Below, in pieces: positions 52,881-62,012 of a stretch of DNA of 64,000 bases. A program made the translations under genes and the position numbers. Under the pieces are notes generated by a model, which saw only the letters and a program-made list of their open reading frames with translations, did not search any database and was not told where the DNA came from. Numbering within the stretch: position 1 is the stretch's first letter; each line of letters opens with the position of its first letter. Source of the DNA: Rhodothermales bacterium (lineage in GTDB: Bacteria > Bacteroidota > Rhodothermia > Rhodothermales > Bin80); the NCBI GenBank assembly GCA_951812585.1, contig OX638318.1, forward strand, positions 772,819 to 836,818, read 5' to 3'.

Positions 52881-53525
52881 ATGTACAGGGTACTGTGTCT
52901 GGTTTGGGTCTTGGCGGGTTGTGCGAGCAACCTCGCGCTGGAGCGGACGCGCGCGCTTTTGGAAGCGCCGGCGTGGCCCGAGACTGCCGTCGCGGACGCG
53001 CCAGCATTGAACACGGACGAATTAGCCTGGACGATCCACGAAGCCGTCAACCGTGTTCGCCAAGAGCATGGGGTGGCAGCGCTTGATTGGGCAGATGGTC
53101 TTGGGCGCATTGCGACCGGGCACAGTCGCGACATGGCGCAGCATCCGTTCTTCGGCCATGTCAGTCCAGTCGGGTCCGCTCCCTTGGACCGTGCGCGCAC
53201 GGCTGGACTGCCTGTGCATCTAGATGGAGCAGCGTTTCTAATGGAGGGGATTGGTGAGAACCTCTTTCTGACGCACCGTTATGCCGCGTACTACGTTATT
53301 GAAGATCCCGGTGATGTGCATCGTTTCGAGTTTGAATGGAAGACCGTTGCGGACTTGGCTGATGAAGCTGTGGCCTTATGGATGGCCAGCCCCGCACATC
53401 GCGAGAATCTGCTTAGCCCATTGTATCGCACTGCAGGTGTAGGTGTCGTCCACACGGAACACGAGACGTTATTCGTTACACACAACTTCGCAGCAATCGC
53501 TCTGGACCGGTTCGCGTCGCTTTAG
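52881..53525 (+). CDS. CAP/SCP-domain lipoprotein
   Basis: From the ATG at 52881 the protein has 214 residues. GGAGG at 52868-52872, eight bases before the start, is one of the few clear Shine-Dalgarno sequences in the window. The lipoprotein signal ends VWVLAGC. The CAP domain (about 50-205) has HEAVNRVRQEHGV, GHSRDMAQHPFFGHVSP and GEN, then WMASPAHRENLLSP. CAP proteins are widespread secreted proteins with varied roles (lipid binding, proteolysis); the function here is unknown. Confidence 0.85.
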   Translation: MYRVLCLVWVLAGCASNLALERTRALLEAPAWPETAVADAPALNTDELAWTIHEAVNRVRQEHGVAALDWADGLGRIATGHSRDMAQHPFFGHVSPVGSAPLDRARTAGLPVHLDGAAFLMEGIGENLFLTHRYAAYYVIEDPGDVHRFEFEWKTVADLADEAVALWMASPAHRENLLSPLYRTAGVGVVHTEHETLFVTHNFAAIALDRFASL

Positions 53526-54181
53526 GTGGGCAGCCTGCCCTATACCTGCTCCAGCCCCTGGGGGTAGCCATTGCATGTGCCCTTCTACATGCTGCGCGGC
53601 AGCAGCCAATGCCGCGCCTTGATGGCGGGCCTTGATTCTGTGCCGAACAATACCCTGTGCGGCAAGTCATTTGTCGGTGCGCCAGGCGTTTTTGGCACGG
53701 GAGGCTCTGTAATCCGCCGTCGGTGCCCCAGACCTAATAATCCGGATACCACCCGGCGGATTCGGTTCACCTGGTCGGAGCATCGCCACCCTACCGGACG
53801 CTCAAACGCTCCCGTTGGAGCGCAGGGCCACCACGATCAATCGCCGACGACGGACCGGCATCTCTGGAGCGTCGTGCCGTAATATTCGGGTAGGTACCTG
53901 GGCCCCAGACAGATCCGGACGTGACCGTTAAGGCATCCATCTCCTCTCTCGGGCTGCACTGCGCCCCGGCCTCAACCCATAGCTGAATCGCAGAGATCAA
54001 ATCCCGTACCGTGCTTCGCGCAGTGTGGGATTCGTTGGTGCAACCTTGAAGACTTGTACACCAAACTGCAGCCGCTGGCCGAGACCGGTGCCGCACACAG
54101 TCAGCGACTGCCGCTCATGATTTTTCCTTCGCCCGTGCCACGACGCAAATCACCACCATTATGCTCGAGTACGTCGGTATT
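53526..54181. other. Long stretch without a recognised gene
   Basis: Both strands hold only short frames with no clear family. It lies after the CAP gene and after the end of the FG-GAP protein gene (minus strand). I looked for a lost T9SS sorting domain in the minus-strand frames downstream of that gene and did not find one. Confidence 0.4.
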
Positions 54182-55819
54182 CTACTCGACGGTAAAGGTG
54201 TGCTCCTCCGAGAATGGTGAGGGCGTAAACGTCTGATCAAGCGCCTGAATAGCCCAGTAGTACGTGCCCGGGCTCAGGTTGTACAGCTTCCAAACGCGAC
54301 CGGTGCCCACATTGCCTGGACCCGTAACGAGACGCCGGCCATTCGACAGGTTCGACAGAGGTGGCAGGACGTTGCCAGCCCCTGGACTGGTGCCCATTCT
54401 GATGTTGTAGCTCAAACCGTTGATAGGAGTCTGGCGGTCAAGTCCTGGGGTCCAGTTCAAGGTGACCGAGCGCCCGCTGACCGTCGCGTCAATTGACTCG
54501 GGCGCGATAGGCGCACGTTTGGCGATAATCAGATTATTTCGCAGGATCCTGATCCGCGCACCCTCTCCGGGCAAGCCAGGCTTTTCGCCGAAGACAACCA
54601 GGTCCAAGTCGCGATCCGAGTCATAGTCTGCGATGATGGCACGCCCCCGGAATCCCCCTTCAAACCGGTCTGCACGCGATTTCTCCAGGTAGTGGACATC
54701 GTGATTCAAATAGATCTGCGTTGCATCAAAGCTGCGCGGAGATTCGGATCCGGTCACTACAAAATCCATGAATCCGCTGTTGTCCAAATCGCCCCATGCA
54801 ACCCCGCCGAGGTAGCGCCCAATCACCGGGTCCCCATCAAATGCTCCTATGATCCTATGCGTCGCGTGTTCAAAGTTGACGTTGGTAGTGTCATACCGGT
54901 ACAGCTCCAGGTCACCTTCCATAATCAGCGGCGTAAACCGTGCACCGGTGATAATGAAATCCATGTAGCCATCGGCATCGTAATCGCCCCAGGCGCTGGA
55001 CGAAAACATGAGATCCTCAAAAGCCTGGGGGTAGCGACTGAACTGGCCCATACCGTTGTTCTGGTAGACACGGGTCAGCGTTTCACCATCATCATCGGTA
55101 CCGGTTATCAAGAAGTCCATGTCGCCATCTATCTCAAAGTCCGCGAGATCGAGCGAGCAGTGCGCCACATCGACAAGGACATCCGTAATGGGCTGAAAGC
55201 CAGTGCCCTGCATCGTGTTATTGACGTATATCGTCGTCAACGGCTCCCCGCTTTCCTGCACGCCGCATACCGTCAGGTCCAAGTCGCCATCGTGGTCTAC
55301 ATCGGCCCAGATCAAATCTCCCGAGTGCACAGGCGTCTGCGATTGATACTCCGGGGAAAAATTACCATTGGTATTGAGCAGCTCATACACCGCCGTGACG
55401 ACATTTCCTTGCGCGTCTACGCCCATGATGGCTACGTCCAGATCGCTGTCTCCATCGAAGTCCCCCCAATTGGCGGTGCTCCTCCAAAGGTTGGGAATGC
55501 CCGCCCCCGGAACGACCCGCATGTGGACTGCGTCCACCTCCACGAGCACACTGTCGACTTCAACGAATAGCGTTGTATCACCCTCAGACCGATACAATAT
55601 GGTGGAAGGGTTCGGATTGGAGGGACCGCCGCGCGCCCCCGTCAGCAGCAAATCAAGATCATTATCCTGATCGAAGTCTCCTAGGGCGGCATCCCCGTGG
55701 CGCACAGGCAATACATCCGTGAGCAGAATCTCCTGAACGATCGGTAGCGGATCCGGAATCTGCCCATAAGCAGACGCCGCCATCCCTGCCAGCATCACGT
55801 AACAAAGCGCTCGCCTCAT
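54182..55819 (-). CDS. Secreted FG-GAP/VCBS-repeat protein with fibronectin III-like domain
   Basis: A 545-residue exported protein (signal MRRALCYVMLAGMAASAYG). It carries at least six FG-GAP-type calcium-binding repeats (DFDQDNDLDLLLTG, DFDGDSDLDVAIMG, DVDHDGDLDLTVCG and others), then a fibronectin III-like domain ending FSEEHTFTVE. It is a paralogue of the next gene upstream but stops where that protein continues into a T9SS sorting domain. It may be truncated or may use another route. The likely role is adhesion or a surface structure. Confidence 0.82.
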   Translation of the reverse strand: MRRALCYVMLAGMAASAYGQIPDPLPIVQEILLTDVLPVRHGDAALGDFDQDNDLDLLLTGARGGPSNPNPSTILYRSEGDTTLFVEVDSVLVEVDAVHMRVVPGAGIPNLWRSTANWGDFDGDSDLDVAIMGVDAQGNVVTAVYELLNTNGNFSPEYQSQTPVHSGDLIWADVDHDGDLDLTVCGVQESGEPLTTIYVNNTMQGTGFQPITDVLVDVAHCSLDLADFEIDGDMDFLITGTDDDGETLTRVYQNNGMGQFSRYPQAFEDLMFSSSAWGDYDADGYMDFIITGARFTPLIMEGDLELYRYDTTNVNFEHATHRIIGAFDGDPVIGRYLGGVAWGDLDNSGFMDFVVTGSESPRSFDATQIYLNHDVHYLEKSRADRFEGGFRGRAIIADYDSDRDLDLVVFGEKPGLPGEGARIRILRNNLIIAKRAPIAPESIDATVSGRSVTLNWTPGLDRQTPINGLSYNIRMGTSPGAGNVLPPLSNLSNGRRLVTGPGNVGTGRVWKLYNLSPGTYYWAIQALDQTFTPSPFSEEHTFTVE

Positions 55820-55871
55820 GCTGTTGCCTATCGTGTTTGGGTTTGCAAAGTTGTGTTATCGCTGATGGGAA

Positions 55872-57773
55872 TCAGCGCATCAACACCATTCGCTGCATTC
55901 GCTCCTGTCCACCGGCAGTCAGGCGGACAAAGTACACGCCGGCCGCCAGGTGATTTCCGCTGTCGCTGATGCCTCCCCATACGACCTGATGCCGGCCCGC
56001 GGCCTGCTCCGCTGCCACCAACACACGTACCCGCTGCCCAAGCGTATTGTAGACATCTATTCGCACCGGCCCGAACGCCTGGAGCGAATAGTCAATAGTC
56101 GTGCTCCCCAGGAAAGGATTGGGATATCCCGGCTCCAGCGCAAAGTCGAATGCCGCTTCATCTTCCGCAGCCGTACCCAAGTCGGCTGAGTTTGAGATCT
56201 CAAACGTGCCTTCTGGTGCAAACTTTGAGCCTGCATAGGCTTGGTCAATGGACTGGACAGTCCAGTAGTATGTGCCGCGTGGCAATTGCAAGGTGCGGCT
56301 TTTGGCCTGCCAGACATTTCCTGGACCCGTGCGATAGCGTTGTCCTGTGGTCGGATTTGAATACGCTGCCATCACGTCTCCAGCGATCGGCTTCGTGCCA
56401 ATGCGAAGATTGTACATCAAGCCCTCCGCCGGCGTTTGCGCATCACTACCTGCGTCCCATGCGAGCGTCACACGGCTGCCCAATACCTCGGAGCTGAGCG
56501 TCGTAGGTGGCAGGGGACGTGAATTGGCCGACCTTATTTCGTTGCGATAAAGCCTGGACATCGGTTGCAGGCTCCGGTTGCTGCCAGAAAGCAGCAAGTC
56601 CACCACGGCGTTTCCGTCGAAGTCTCCCCAAGTCGCAGATCCAGCCGCGATCCCCGGAAGCCAAATACGCTCAATGAAGTACCGATTCTCCTGACGAAAA
56701 ATGCGTGCTTCCCGCCCGCTCGTCATGTTCGTCGCCCCGGTCACCAACAAGTCCATATCGCCATCATTGTCGTAATCAGCCCAGCCCAGGCTGCCATAAA
56801 AGACCTGCGGCAACGCCACATTCGTTATCTGTTCAAAGCCTGTACCGTTGTTGCGGTAGATCCTGGTGGCGGGCACCAACAAGGCCAACGGGTCCAAAGA
56901 AGCGCCCGATATCGCTACGTCCAGGTCGCCATCGTTGTCGAAGTCGGCCCAAGAGGAGGCGCTGAACACATAAGCTGGCAAGGCATCCTCAACCTTCGTC
57001 ATCCGACCTATCCCATCGTTGTAGTAGATGTTGGTGCGCAGGACATTGGACCCGTTCACGCCCGAGTGCACAAGGTCCAAGTCCCCATCGCCATCAACGT
57101 CCACCCACTGCGCCTCCCCAAGGGACAGCGCTTCAAAGCGCAGATTTGTCCTTATGAAAGAACCGTTCGTATTGCGATACAACCGTGCAAAGGGCTCAGA
57201 TGGACTCAAGAGCCCTGAAATGAAGAGATCCTCGTCTCCGTCCGCATCGTGATCCCCTAAGGCAATGGAACCTCCGTAAATGTCGGGCACCAAAGTGCTG
57301 ACCTCCTCGAATGTGCCGCTGGCCGTACCCCGATACAACCGCGTATTGCCTTCGTACAGGCGGGTTTCATACTGGGCAGCAGAATGCGTGGTGCCAATGA
57401 CAACCAGATCCAAGATGCCATCCCGGTTGTAATCTGTCCATGCTGCATCACTGGCCCACAACCCGCCGCCGGGCAGGGCTCGCATCTCAAATTCCTGCTT
57501 CGGATCTTGATTGAACAGCGAGATTGGAACGATATCCCCGCCAAGGCCCACATAGGCCGCAGGCGTGAAGGGAATGGATGTCGACGTGTTGCCGGCACCC
57601 AGAATATCCAAGTCACCATCTCTATCCACATCAGCATAGACCATCTTGCCATAGTTGACATCTGGAAGGTCCAGCTGCACAGGAGTAAATGCGAAAGGCA
57701 CCTGAGCCTGTGTCGGCCAAGCCAGCAAGGCCAGCCCGGCGCAAATGAACAGCCACCGACGGAGTAGAGTCAT
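55872..57773 (-). CDS. Secreted FG-GAP protein with T9SS type A sorting domain
   Basis: The ATG at 57773 gives 633 residues with a signal peptide (LFICAGLALLAWPTQA). There are about seven FG-GAP/VCBS repeats (DVDRDGDLDILGAG, DHDADGDEDLFISG, DFDNDGDLDVAISG and so on) and a fibronectin III-like domain. The C-terminal segment of about 75 residues (YPNPF, TIDYSL, VRIDVYNTLGQRV, then LAAGVYFVRL) is a textbook type A sorting signal for the type IX secretion system. The protein is exported through T9SS and attached to or released from the cell surface. It is the strongest sign that this genome encodes T9SS. Confidence 0.9.
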   Translation of the reverse strand: MTLLRRWLFICAGLALLAWPTQAQVPFAFTPVQLDLPDVNYGKMVYADVDRDGDLDILGAGNTSTSIPFTPAAYVGLGGDIVPISLFNQDPKQEFEMRALPGGGLWASDAAWTDYNRDGILDLVVIGTTHSAAQYETRLYEGNTRLYRGTASGTFEEVSTLVPDIYGGSIALGDHDADGDEDLFISGLLSPSEPFARLYRNTNGSFIRTNLRFEALSLGEAQWVDVDGDGDLDLVHSGVNGSNVLRTNIYYNDGIGRMTKVEDALPAYVFSASSWADFDNDGDLDVAISGASLDPLALLVPATRIYRNNGTGFEQITNVALPQVFYGSLGWADYDNDGDMDLLVTGATNMTSGREARIFRQENRYFIERIWLPGIAAGSATWGDFDGNAVVDLLLSGSNRSLQPMSRLYRNEIRSANSRPLPPTTLSSEVLGSRVTLAWDAGSDAQTPAEGLMYNLRIGTKPIAGDVMAAYSNPTTGQRYRTGPGNVWQAKSRTLQLPRGTYYWTVQSIDQAYAGSKFAPEGTFEISNSADLGTAAEDEAAFDFALEPGYPNPFLGSTTIDYSLQAFGPVRIDVYNTLGQRVRVLVAAEQAAGRHQVVWGGISDSGNHLAAGVYFVRLTAGGQERMQRMVLMR

Positions 57774-57814
57774 CACCGAATGGGTTTTGATCGTGTGCAA
57801 CAGCAATACACCAC

Positions 57815-59389
57815 TTAGGGCGCTGTTATAGGCACAAGTACCTTTGTACGTTCCCAGGTCAAAGCGAGGCCGACCCCCCGGTCGAGTGCCTCAAAGCTCA
57901 AGGAGAATGCCTCGTGAATTTTCTCCAGCTGCGTTGGCAACACGCGGATACGGACTACATCGGCATCCTCGCGGTACGCGCTGGTCCCGTTCTGGCCCAG
58001 ATCACTGTTGAGGATTACCGTCCAAAACGCTTCGCCGGGGATCGTGAACAGCGCATACGTGCCAGCAGGCACCAAGTGCCCGTCAATTTGCACAGGCGCA
58101 GTGAAGGTGATTTCCGTAGCCTCGTTCGCTGCAGTGCGCCAGATTTCGCCAAAGGGCACCAGTTCTCCGAAAATCTTTCGGCCGCGCCGGCGCGGGGCAC
58201 TATAGTGAACCTTCACATATGCATCCCCTAGGCGTGTGCGCGCCAGCGCCATCGGGCTGAGGCGTCGCTCAGGGGCTTCCACAACATCCAGGTTCCAGTC
58301 ATCAGGAAACAGCAACGTATCCAGATTCGGTATGATGCGGAGTGCATTCTTGTAGTACACCTTGCGCAACACCTCGTCAGGCAGGTCCAGGCCATACATC
58401 ATCCACCAGGCATGGCGCTTGCGGTAGTAGGGAAAAAACTCATCGGCTGTTTCAAGGGTGCGGAAATACGTTTGGTACTCTAGAGGATTCCACGAATCCT
58501 TGCCCATCAGTACCCGGTCCTGGTACCGGATAAGCCAGGACCGGGCCGTGTGCGGCTGACGACCCAGTTCCGCAACCACGGCCCCGAGCTCCGTATACAT
58601 GTTGGGCAGCGAATCCATCAGCGCGCCCAGCTGCCAAAGGTCGTTGCCAAGCCAACCCAGATGTGCATTGATGAAAATGGTGCCCGGGTGCTTCCGAAAG
58701 ACGTTCCACTGCTCTTCAATGAGCTGCTCCCACGAAGGCTCTGGAGGCCGCTTGCGATTCGGGCGCTCCTTAAGCTCGAACCAGCGCTCGTTAAAGCGGT
58801 CGTGAGGCAGCCAAAACTGCGCAGGATCAGCCGTATGGATCAGTACGGGAATCCCCAGCTCGCCCGCCTTGGCCCAGATCGGATCCAGACGGACATCGTC
58901 GGTCGCCACGCGCGCGCCGGATGCATCGGTCACGTACATGCCCAGGTTCTTGAAAATCTTGAGCCCGCGCGCGCCATTCTCCACATCGCGTGCTAGCTGC
59001 GCCGCAGCCGCTACGCTGAAATCCGGTTCGCTGACGCGGCTGAAATCTACATTCGCAAAGTGAACGATCCGCCCCTGCGTAAGAGAATCTGTATTGCGAA
59101 CAGCCTGTGCTAAGGCCTCGCCACTGCCCCCGCTCAGGTTCACCATGACAGCCATGTTCATGGAGTCCATCGCTGCCACTATCTCGGCAACGCGCGCGGC
59201 GTCAGCCGCTCCCATCCGCCGCTGATGGCTGTGTACGTCCACAAATGCGTACTTGGCGCGGGTACGCAGATTTTCCTCTACAGACAGCGTGGAAACCGGT
59301 GCGTAGTCTTCCCACTGCATCGTCTGGGCCCACACGCCCGCAGGAAGCATGATCGCCAGCATGCATAGCATTGAACCGCAAAACCTCAT
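57815..59389 (-). CDS. Secreted amidohydrolase with C-terminal DUF2911 domain
   Basis: I choose the ATG at 59389 (524 residues) because it begins a signal peptide (CMLAIMLPAGVWAQ). Residues about 40-385 are an amidohydrolase_2-type metal-dependent hydrolase or decarboxylase (VDVHSHQ, LIHTAD, INAHLGW). Residues about 410-515 are DUF2911, a small beta domain common in Bacteroidota (GELVPFGEIWRTAANEATEI). The two usually occur as separate proteins or fused like this; the role of DUF2911 is unknown. It is divergent from uvrB. Confidence 0.83.
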   Translation of the reverse strand: MRFCGSMLCMLAIMLPAGVWAQTMQWEDYAPVSTLSVEENLRTRAKYAFVDVHSHQRRMGAADAARVAEIVAAMDSMNMAVMVNLSGGSGEALAQAVRNTDSLTQGRIVHFANVDFSRVSEPDFSVAAAAQLARDVENGARGLKIFKNLGMYVTDASGARVATDDVRLDPIWAKAGELGIPVLIHTADPAQFWLPHDRFNERWFELKERPNRKRPPEPSWEQLIEEQWNVFRKHPGTIFINAHLGWLGNDLWQLGALMDSLPNMYTELGAVVAELGRQPHTARSWLIRYQDRVLMGKDSWNPLEYQTYFRTLETADEFFPYYRKRHAWWMMYGLDLPDEVLRKVYYKNALRIIPNLDTLLFPDDWNLDVVEAPERRLSPMALARTRLGDAYVKVHYSAPRRRGRKIFGELVPFGEIWRTAANEATEITFTAPVQIDGHLVPAGTYALFTIPGEAFWTVILNSDLGQNGTSAYREDADVVRIRVLPTQLEKIHEAFSLSFEALDRGVGLALTWERTKVLVPITAP

Positions 59390-59434
59390 AGATTTTCTGA
59401 TTGGCTTCAGGAGCAACCGCTTGCGTACATAACA

Positions 59435-59463
59435 GCGAACGATGATCAATTTTATACGTTCGC
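59435..59463. promoter_or_regulatory. Inverted repeat over a possible promoter between the amidohydrolase and uvrB genes
   Basis: GCGAACG (59435-59441) and CGTTCGC (59457-59463) form a perfect 7-bp inverted repeat with a 15-bp spacer. Within the spacer, on the minus strand, TAAAATTG (59447-59454) is one base from the Bacteroidota -7 consensus. A dimeric regulator could bind here and affect the amidohydrolase gene, and perhaps uvrB. Confidence 0.4.
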
Positions 59464-59564
59464 TTCCGCCCATAGGTCCTTCCCGCCGCTGGAAATTACT
59501 GGGCCCGTGCGCAGCATAGCGACTGTGCGAGCCGCAAACGGCCTCCACCTGAACCCCAACAGTG

Positions 59565-61640
59565 ATGAACGCCGCCTCCGAAACACAGTCCTTTAGTCTT
59601 TCGGCGCCCTTTGTCCCCTTTGGCGATCAGCCCGCTGCCATCGCGGAGCTGACCCATGGCATCCAGCGCGGCGATCCTTATCAGACACTCCTTGGCGTCA
59701 CCGGTTCGGGCAAGACTTTTACCATCAGTCATGTTATCCAGAACGTCGGCAAGCCGACGCTGGTGATGAGCCACAACAAGACCCTGGCGGCGCAGCTCTA
59801 TGCCGAATTCAAGCAGTTCTTTCCGAACAACGCTGTAGAGTTCTTCATCTCGTACTACGACTACTACCAACCTGAATCCTACATTGTCAGCAGCGACACC
59901 TATATCGAAAAGGACCTGTCCATCAACGACAGGATTGATCGCCTCCGACTGCGGGCAACCAGCGCACTGGTCTCTGGCAGAAGCGATGTGATCATTGTCG
60001 CGAGCGTTTCGTGCATCTACGGCCTGGGCTCACCGGAGGAATACAAGTCTAAGATTGTGCAGGTGAGACCTGGACAGCGGTTGGATCGCAACGAATTGCT
60101 GTTGCAGCTGATCGACGTGTTCTACCGGCGCAACGACGCCGACTTCAATCCGGGCGCATTTCGCGTGCGCGGCGATGTTGTGGATGTCTTTCCGGCCTAT
60201 CTGGAGGACTGTGCCTACCGCATCACTTTCTGGGGCGATGAGGTTGAATCCGTGCAGGTAATTGATCCTGCCGACGGGCGCGTGCAGCGGGAAGAGTCCC
60301 TGCTCACAATTTATCCGGCAAAGATTTTCGTCACGCCCGAAGACCAGATTGCGCGCGCACTGGAGTCCATTGACGAAGAGCTGCGCTGGCGTGTAGCCAC
60401 GCTCCGTGCAGAGCGCAAACACCTGGAGGCAGAGCGCCTGGAACGACGTACGCGTTTTGATATGGAGATGCTCCGAGAGCTTGGCTACTGTTCGGGCGTG
60501 GAGAACTATAGTCGCCACCTGACGGGGCTGCCGCCGGGACAACGGCCCTGGTGCCTTATGGACTACTTCCCGGACGATTTTCTGTTGGTGATGGACGAAA
60601 GCCACGCGACCGTGCCACAGGTGCGGGCCATGTACAACGGGGACCGCGCCCGCAAATTGGTGCTCGTTGAGCACGGGTTCCGGCTTCCATCCGCGCTCGA
60701 CAACCGCCCCATGACCTTTGAGGAATTCGAAACACGGCAGCGCCAGGTCATTTTCTTGAGCGCCACCCCCGGAGACTATGAGCTTGAGCGCTGCGGAGGC
60801 GCGTTTGTGGAGCAAGTAATCCGGCCCACGGGTATTCCCGACCCTGAGGTCATAGTACGCCCAAGTGCAAACCAGATTGACGACCTGCTGGCAGAGATTC
60901 GGGTGGTGCAGCAGCGCGGTGAACGCGTGCTGGTCACCACGCTGACCAAGCGCATGGCCGAGGACCTGGCAGATTACCTGCACTCTTTTCGTATCAAGGT
61001 GCGGTACCTCCATTCCGATATTGATGCCTTGCAGCGGGTGGAGTTGCTGCGCAATCTGCGCTTGGGAGTCTTTGATGTCCTGGTGGGCGTAAACCTGCTC
61101 CGGGAAGGCTTGGATCTGCCGGAAGTATCGCTCGTGGCCATCATTGACGCGGATAAGGAAGGCTTTCTGCGCAGTGACCGCGCCCTCATTCAGACCGCAG
61201 GTCGCGCCGCCCGCAATATCAACAGCCAGATCATACTGTACGCAGACCGTGTCACCGGCTCCATGCAGCGTATGCTGGAGGAAACGGGCCGACGGCGCGC
61301 ACTTCAGATTGCCTACAACGAAGCGCACAACATCACGCCGCGGACGGTGCGAAAAGACGAACAAGATATCCGCCGTGGCACCGTCATCGCTGAAGAGCAC
61401 CAAGATGCTAGGAGCGCATCACGTCATGTAGACGACCGTGCCCTTCAGCAGGCTGCCTATCTCGATCCGCTGCTCAAGATGCTGACAGATGACGAGAAGA
61501 AGAAACTCATTGCCCAGATGAGGACAGAAATGCTGGAAGCAGCGGAGAACATGGACTACGAACGGGCCGCAACGCTGCGCGACAACATCGCAATGGCAGA
61601 GGCCACTCTGACCACCGAGGAACCTGCGCTGGATGCCTGA
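59565..61640 (+). CDS. uvrB: Excinuclease ABC subunit B
   Basis: A 691-residue UvrB that loads onto DNA damage with UvrA and then recruits UvrC for incision. All family features are present: helicase motif [11 protein letters not shown] (about 45), the beta-hairpin region [11 protein letters not shown], motif [22 protein letters not shown] (motif V/VI region) and a C-terminal UVR motif ([14 protein letters not shown]). A GTG directly upstream (59562) could also start it. The large open frames on the opposite strand are shadows of this gene. Confidence 0.97.
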   Translation: MNAASETQSFSLSAPFVPFGDQPAAIAELTHGIQRGDPYQTLLGVTGSGKTFTISHVIQNVGKPTLVMSHNKTLAAQLYAEFKQFFPNNAVEFFISYYDYYQPESYIVSSDTYIEKDLSINDRIDRLRLRATSALVSGRSDVIIVASVSCIYGLGSPEEYKSKIVQVRPGQRLDRNELLLQLIDVFYRRNDADFNPGAFRVRGDVVDVFPAYLEDCAYRITFWGDEVESVQVIDPADGRVQREESLLTIYPAKIFVTPEDQIARALESIDEELRWRVATLRAERKHLEAERLERRTRFDMEMLRELGYCSGVENYSRHLTGLPPGQRPWCLMDYFPDDFLLVMDESHATVPQVRAMYNGDRARKLVLVEHGFRLPSALDNRPMTFEEFETRQRQVIFLSATPGDYELERCGGAFVEQVIRPTGIPDPEVIVRPSANQIDDLLAEIRVVQQRGERVLVTTLTKRMAEDLADYLHSFRIKVRYLHSDIDALQRVELLRNLRLGVFDVLVGVNLLREGLDLPEVSLVAIIDADKEGFLRSDRALIQTAGRAARNINSQIILYADRVTGSMQRMLEETGRRRALQIAYNEAHNITPRTVRKDEQDIRRGTVIAEEHQDARSASRHVDDRALQQAAYLDPLLKMLTDDEKKKLIAQMRTEMLEAAENMDYERAATLRDNIAMAEATLTTEEPALDA

Positions 61641-61669
61641 CGTTGGAGCCTGAAAACCAGAGTACTGCC

Positions 61670-61894
61670 ATGAAGAACGGGATCCATCCCAAGTACAAGC
61701 TGCTTACCGTGCGCCTGGCGGATGGCACCGAGTTCCAGACGCGCTCTACGATAAATACGGATACGTACGTATCCGAGGTAGACAGCACCAATCACCCATT
61801 CTATACTGGCCGCCGCCAGTATGTGGACACAGCAGGCCGGGTTGAGAAGTTTCGGAGACGGTACGGTCAGCGCGATGCGAAACCGCGCAGCTAA
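61670..61894 (+). CDS. rpmE: Ribosomal protein bL31
   Basis: From the ATG at 61670 the product is 74 residues, the usual length. It begins MKNGIHPKYKLLTVRL and contains TINTDTYVSEVDSTNHPFYTG, typical of bL31. The four zinc-binding cysteines of the C+ form are absent, so this is a zinc-independent form. The stop codon lies in the loop of a terminator hairpin. Confidence 0.93.
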   Translation: MKNGIHPKYKLLTVRLADGTEFQTRSTINTDTYVSEVDSTNHPFYTGRRQYVDTAGRVEKFRRRYGQRDAKPRS

Positions 61895-61912
61895 CGCGGC
61901 GCGGTTTTCAGT
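61880..61912 (+). terminator. Intrinsic terminator of rpmE
   Basis: A perfect 9-bp stem (AAACCGCGC at 61880-61888, GCGCGGTTT at 61899-61907) with a 10-base loop is followed by TCAGTTTT. The loop contains the TAA stop of bL31, so the stem uses the last codons of the gene. Confidence 0.6.
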
Positions 61913-62012
61913 TTTGGGTCACCAATCGTCTGGATCGGCCGCAAGTGTGCGCCGAGTTTCCCAGGCTTTGCGAGGCGACTTGGGTATGCGGGATTCCCCA
62001 CCGCGATAGTCG

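Noticed and set aside
59435-59463. A canonical LexA box upstream of uvrB
   Set aside because: The GAAC and GTTC halves are 17 bases apart, not 4, so it is not a standard LexA site; reported only as an inverted repeat.
60030-61403. A 457-codon open frame on the minus strand
   Set aside because: It mirrors uvrB, one of the most conserved genes in the window, and encodes no recognisable protein.
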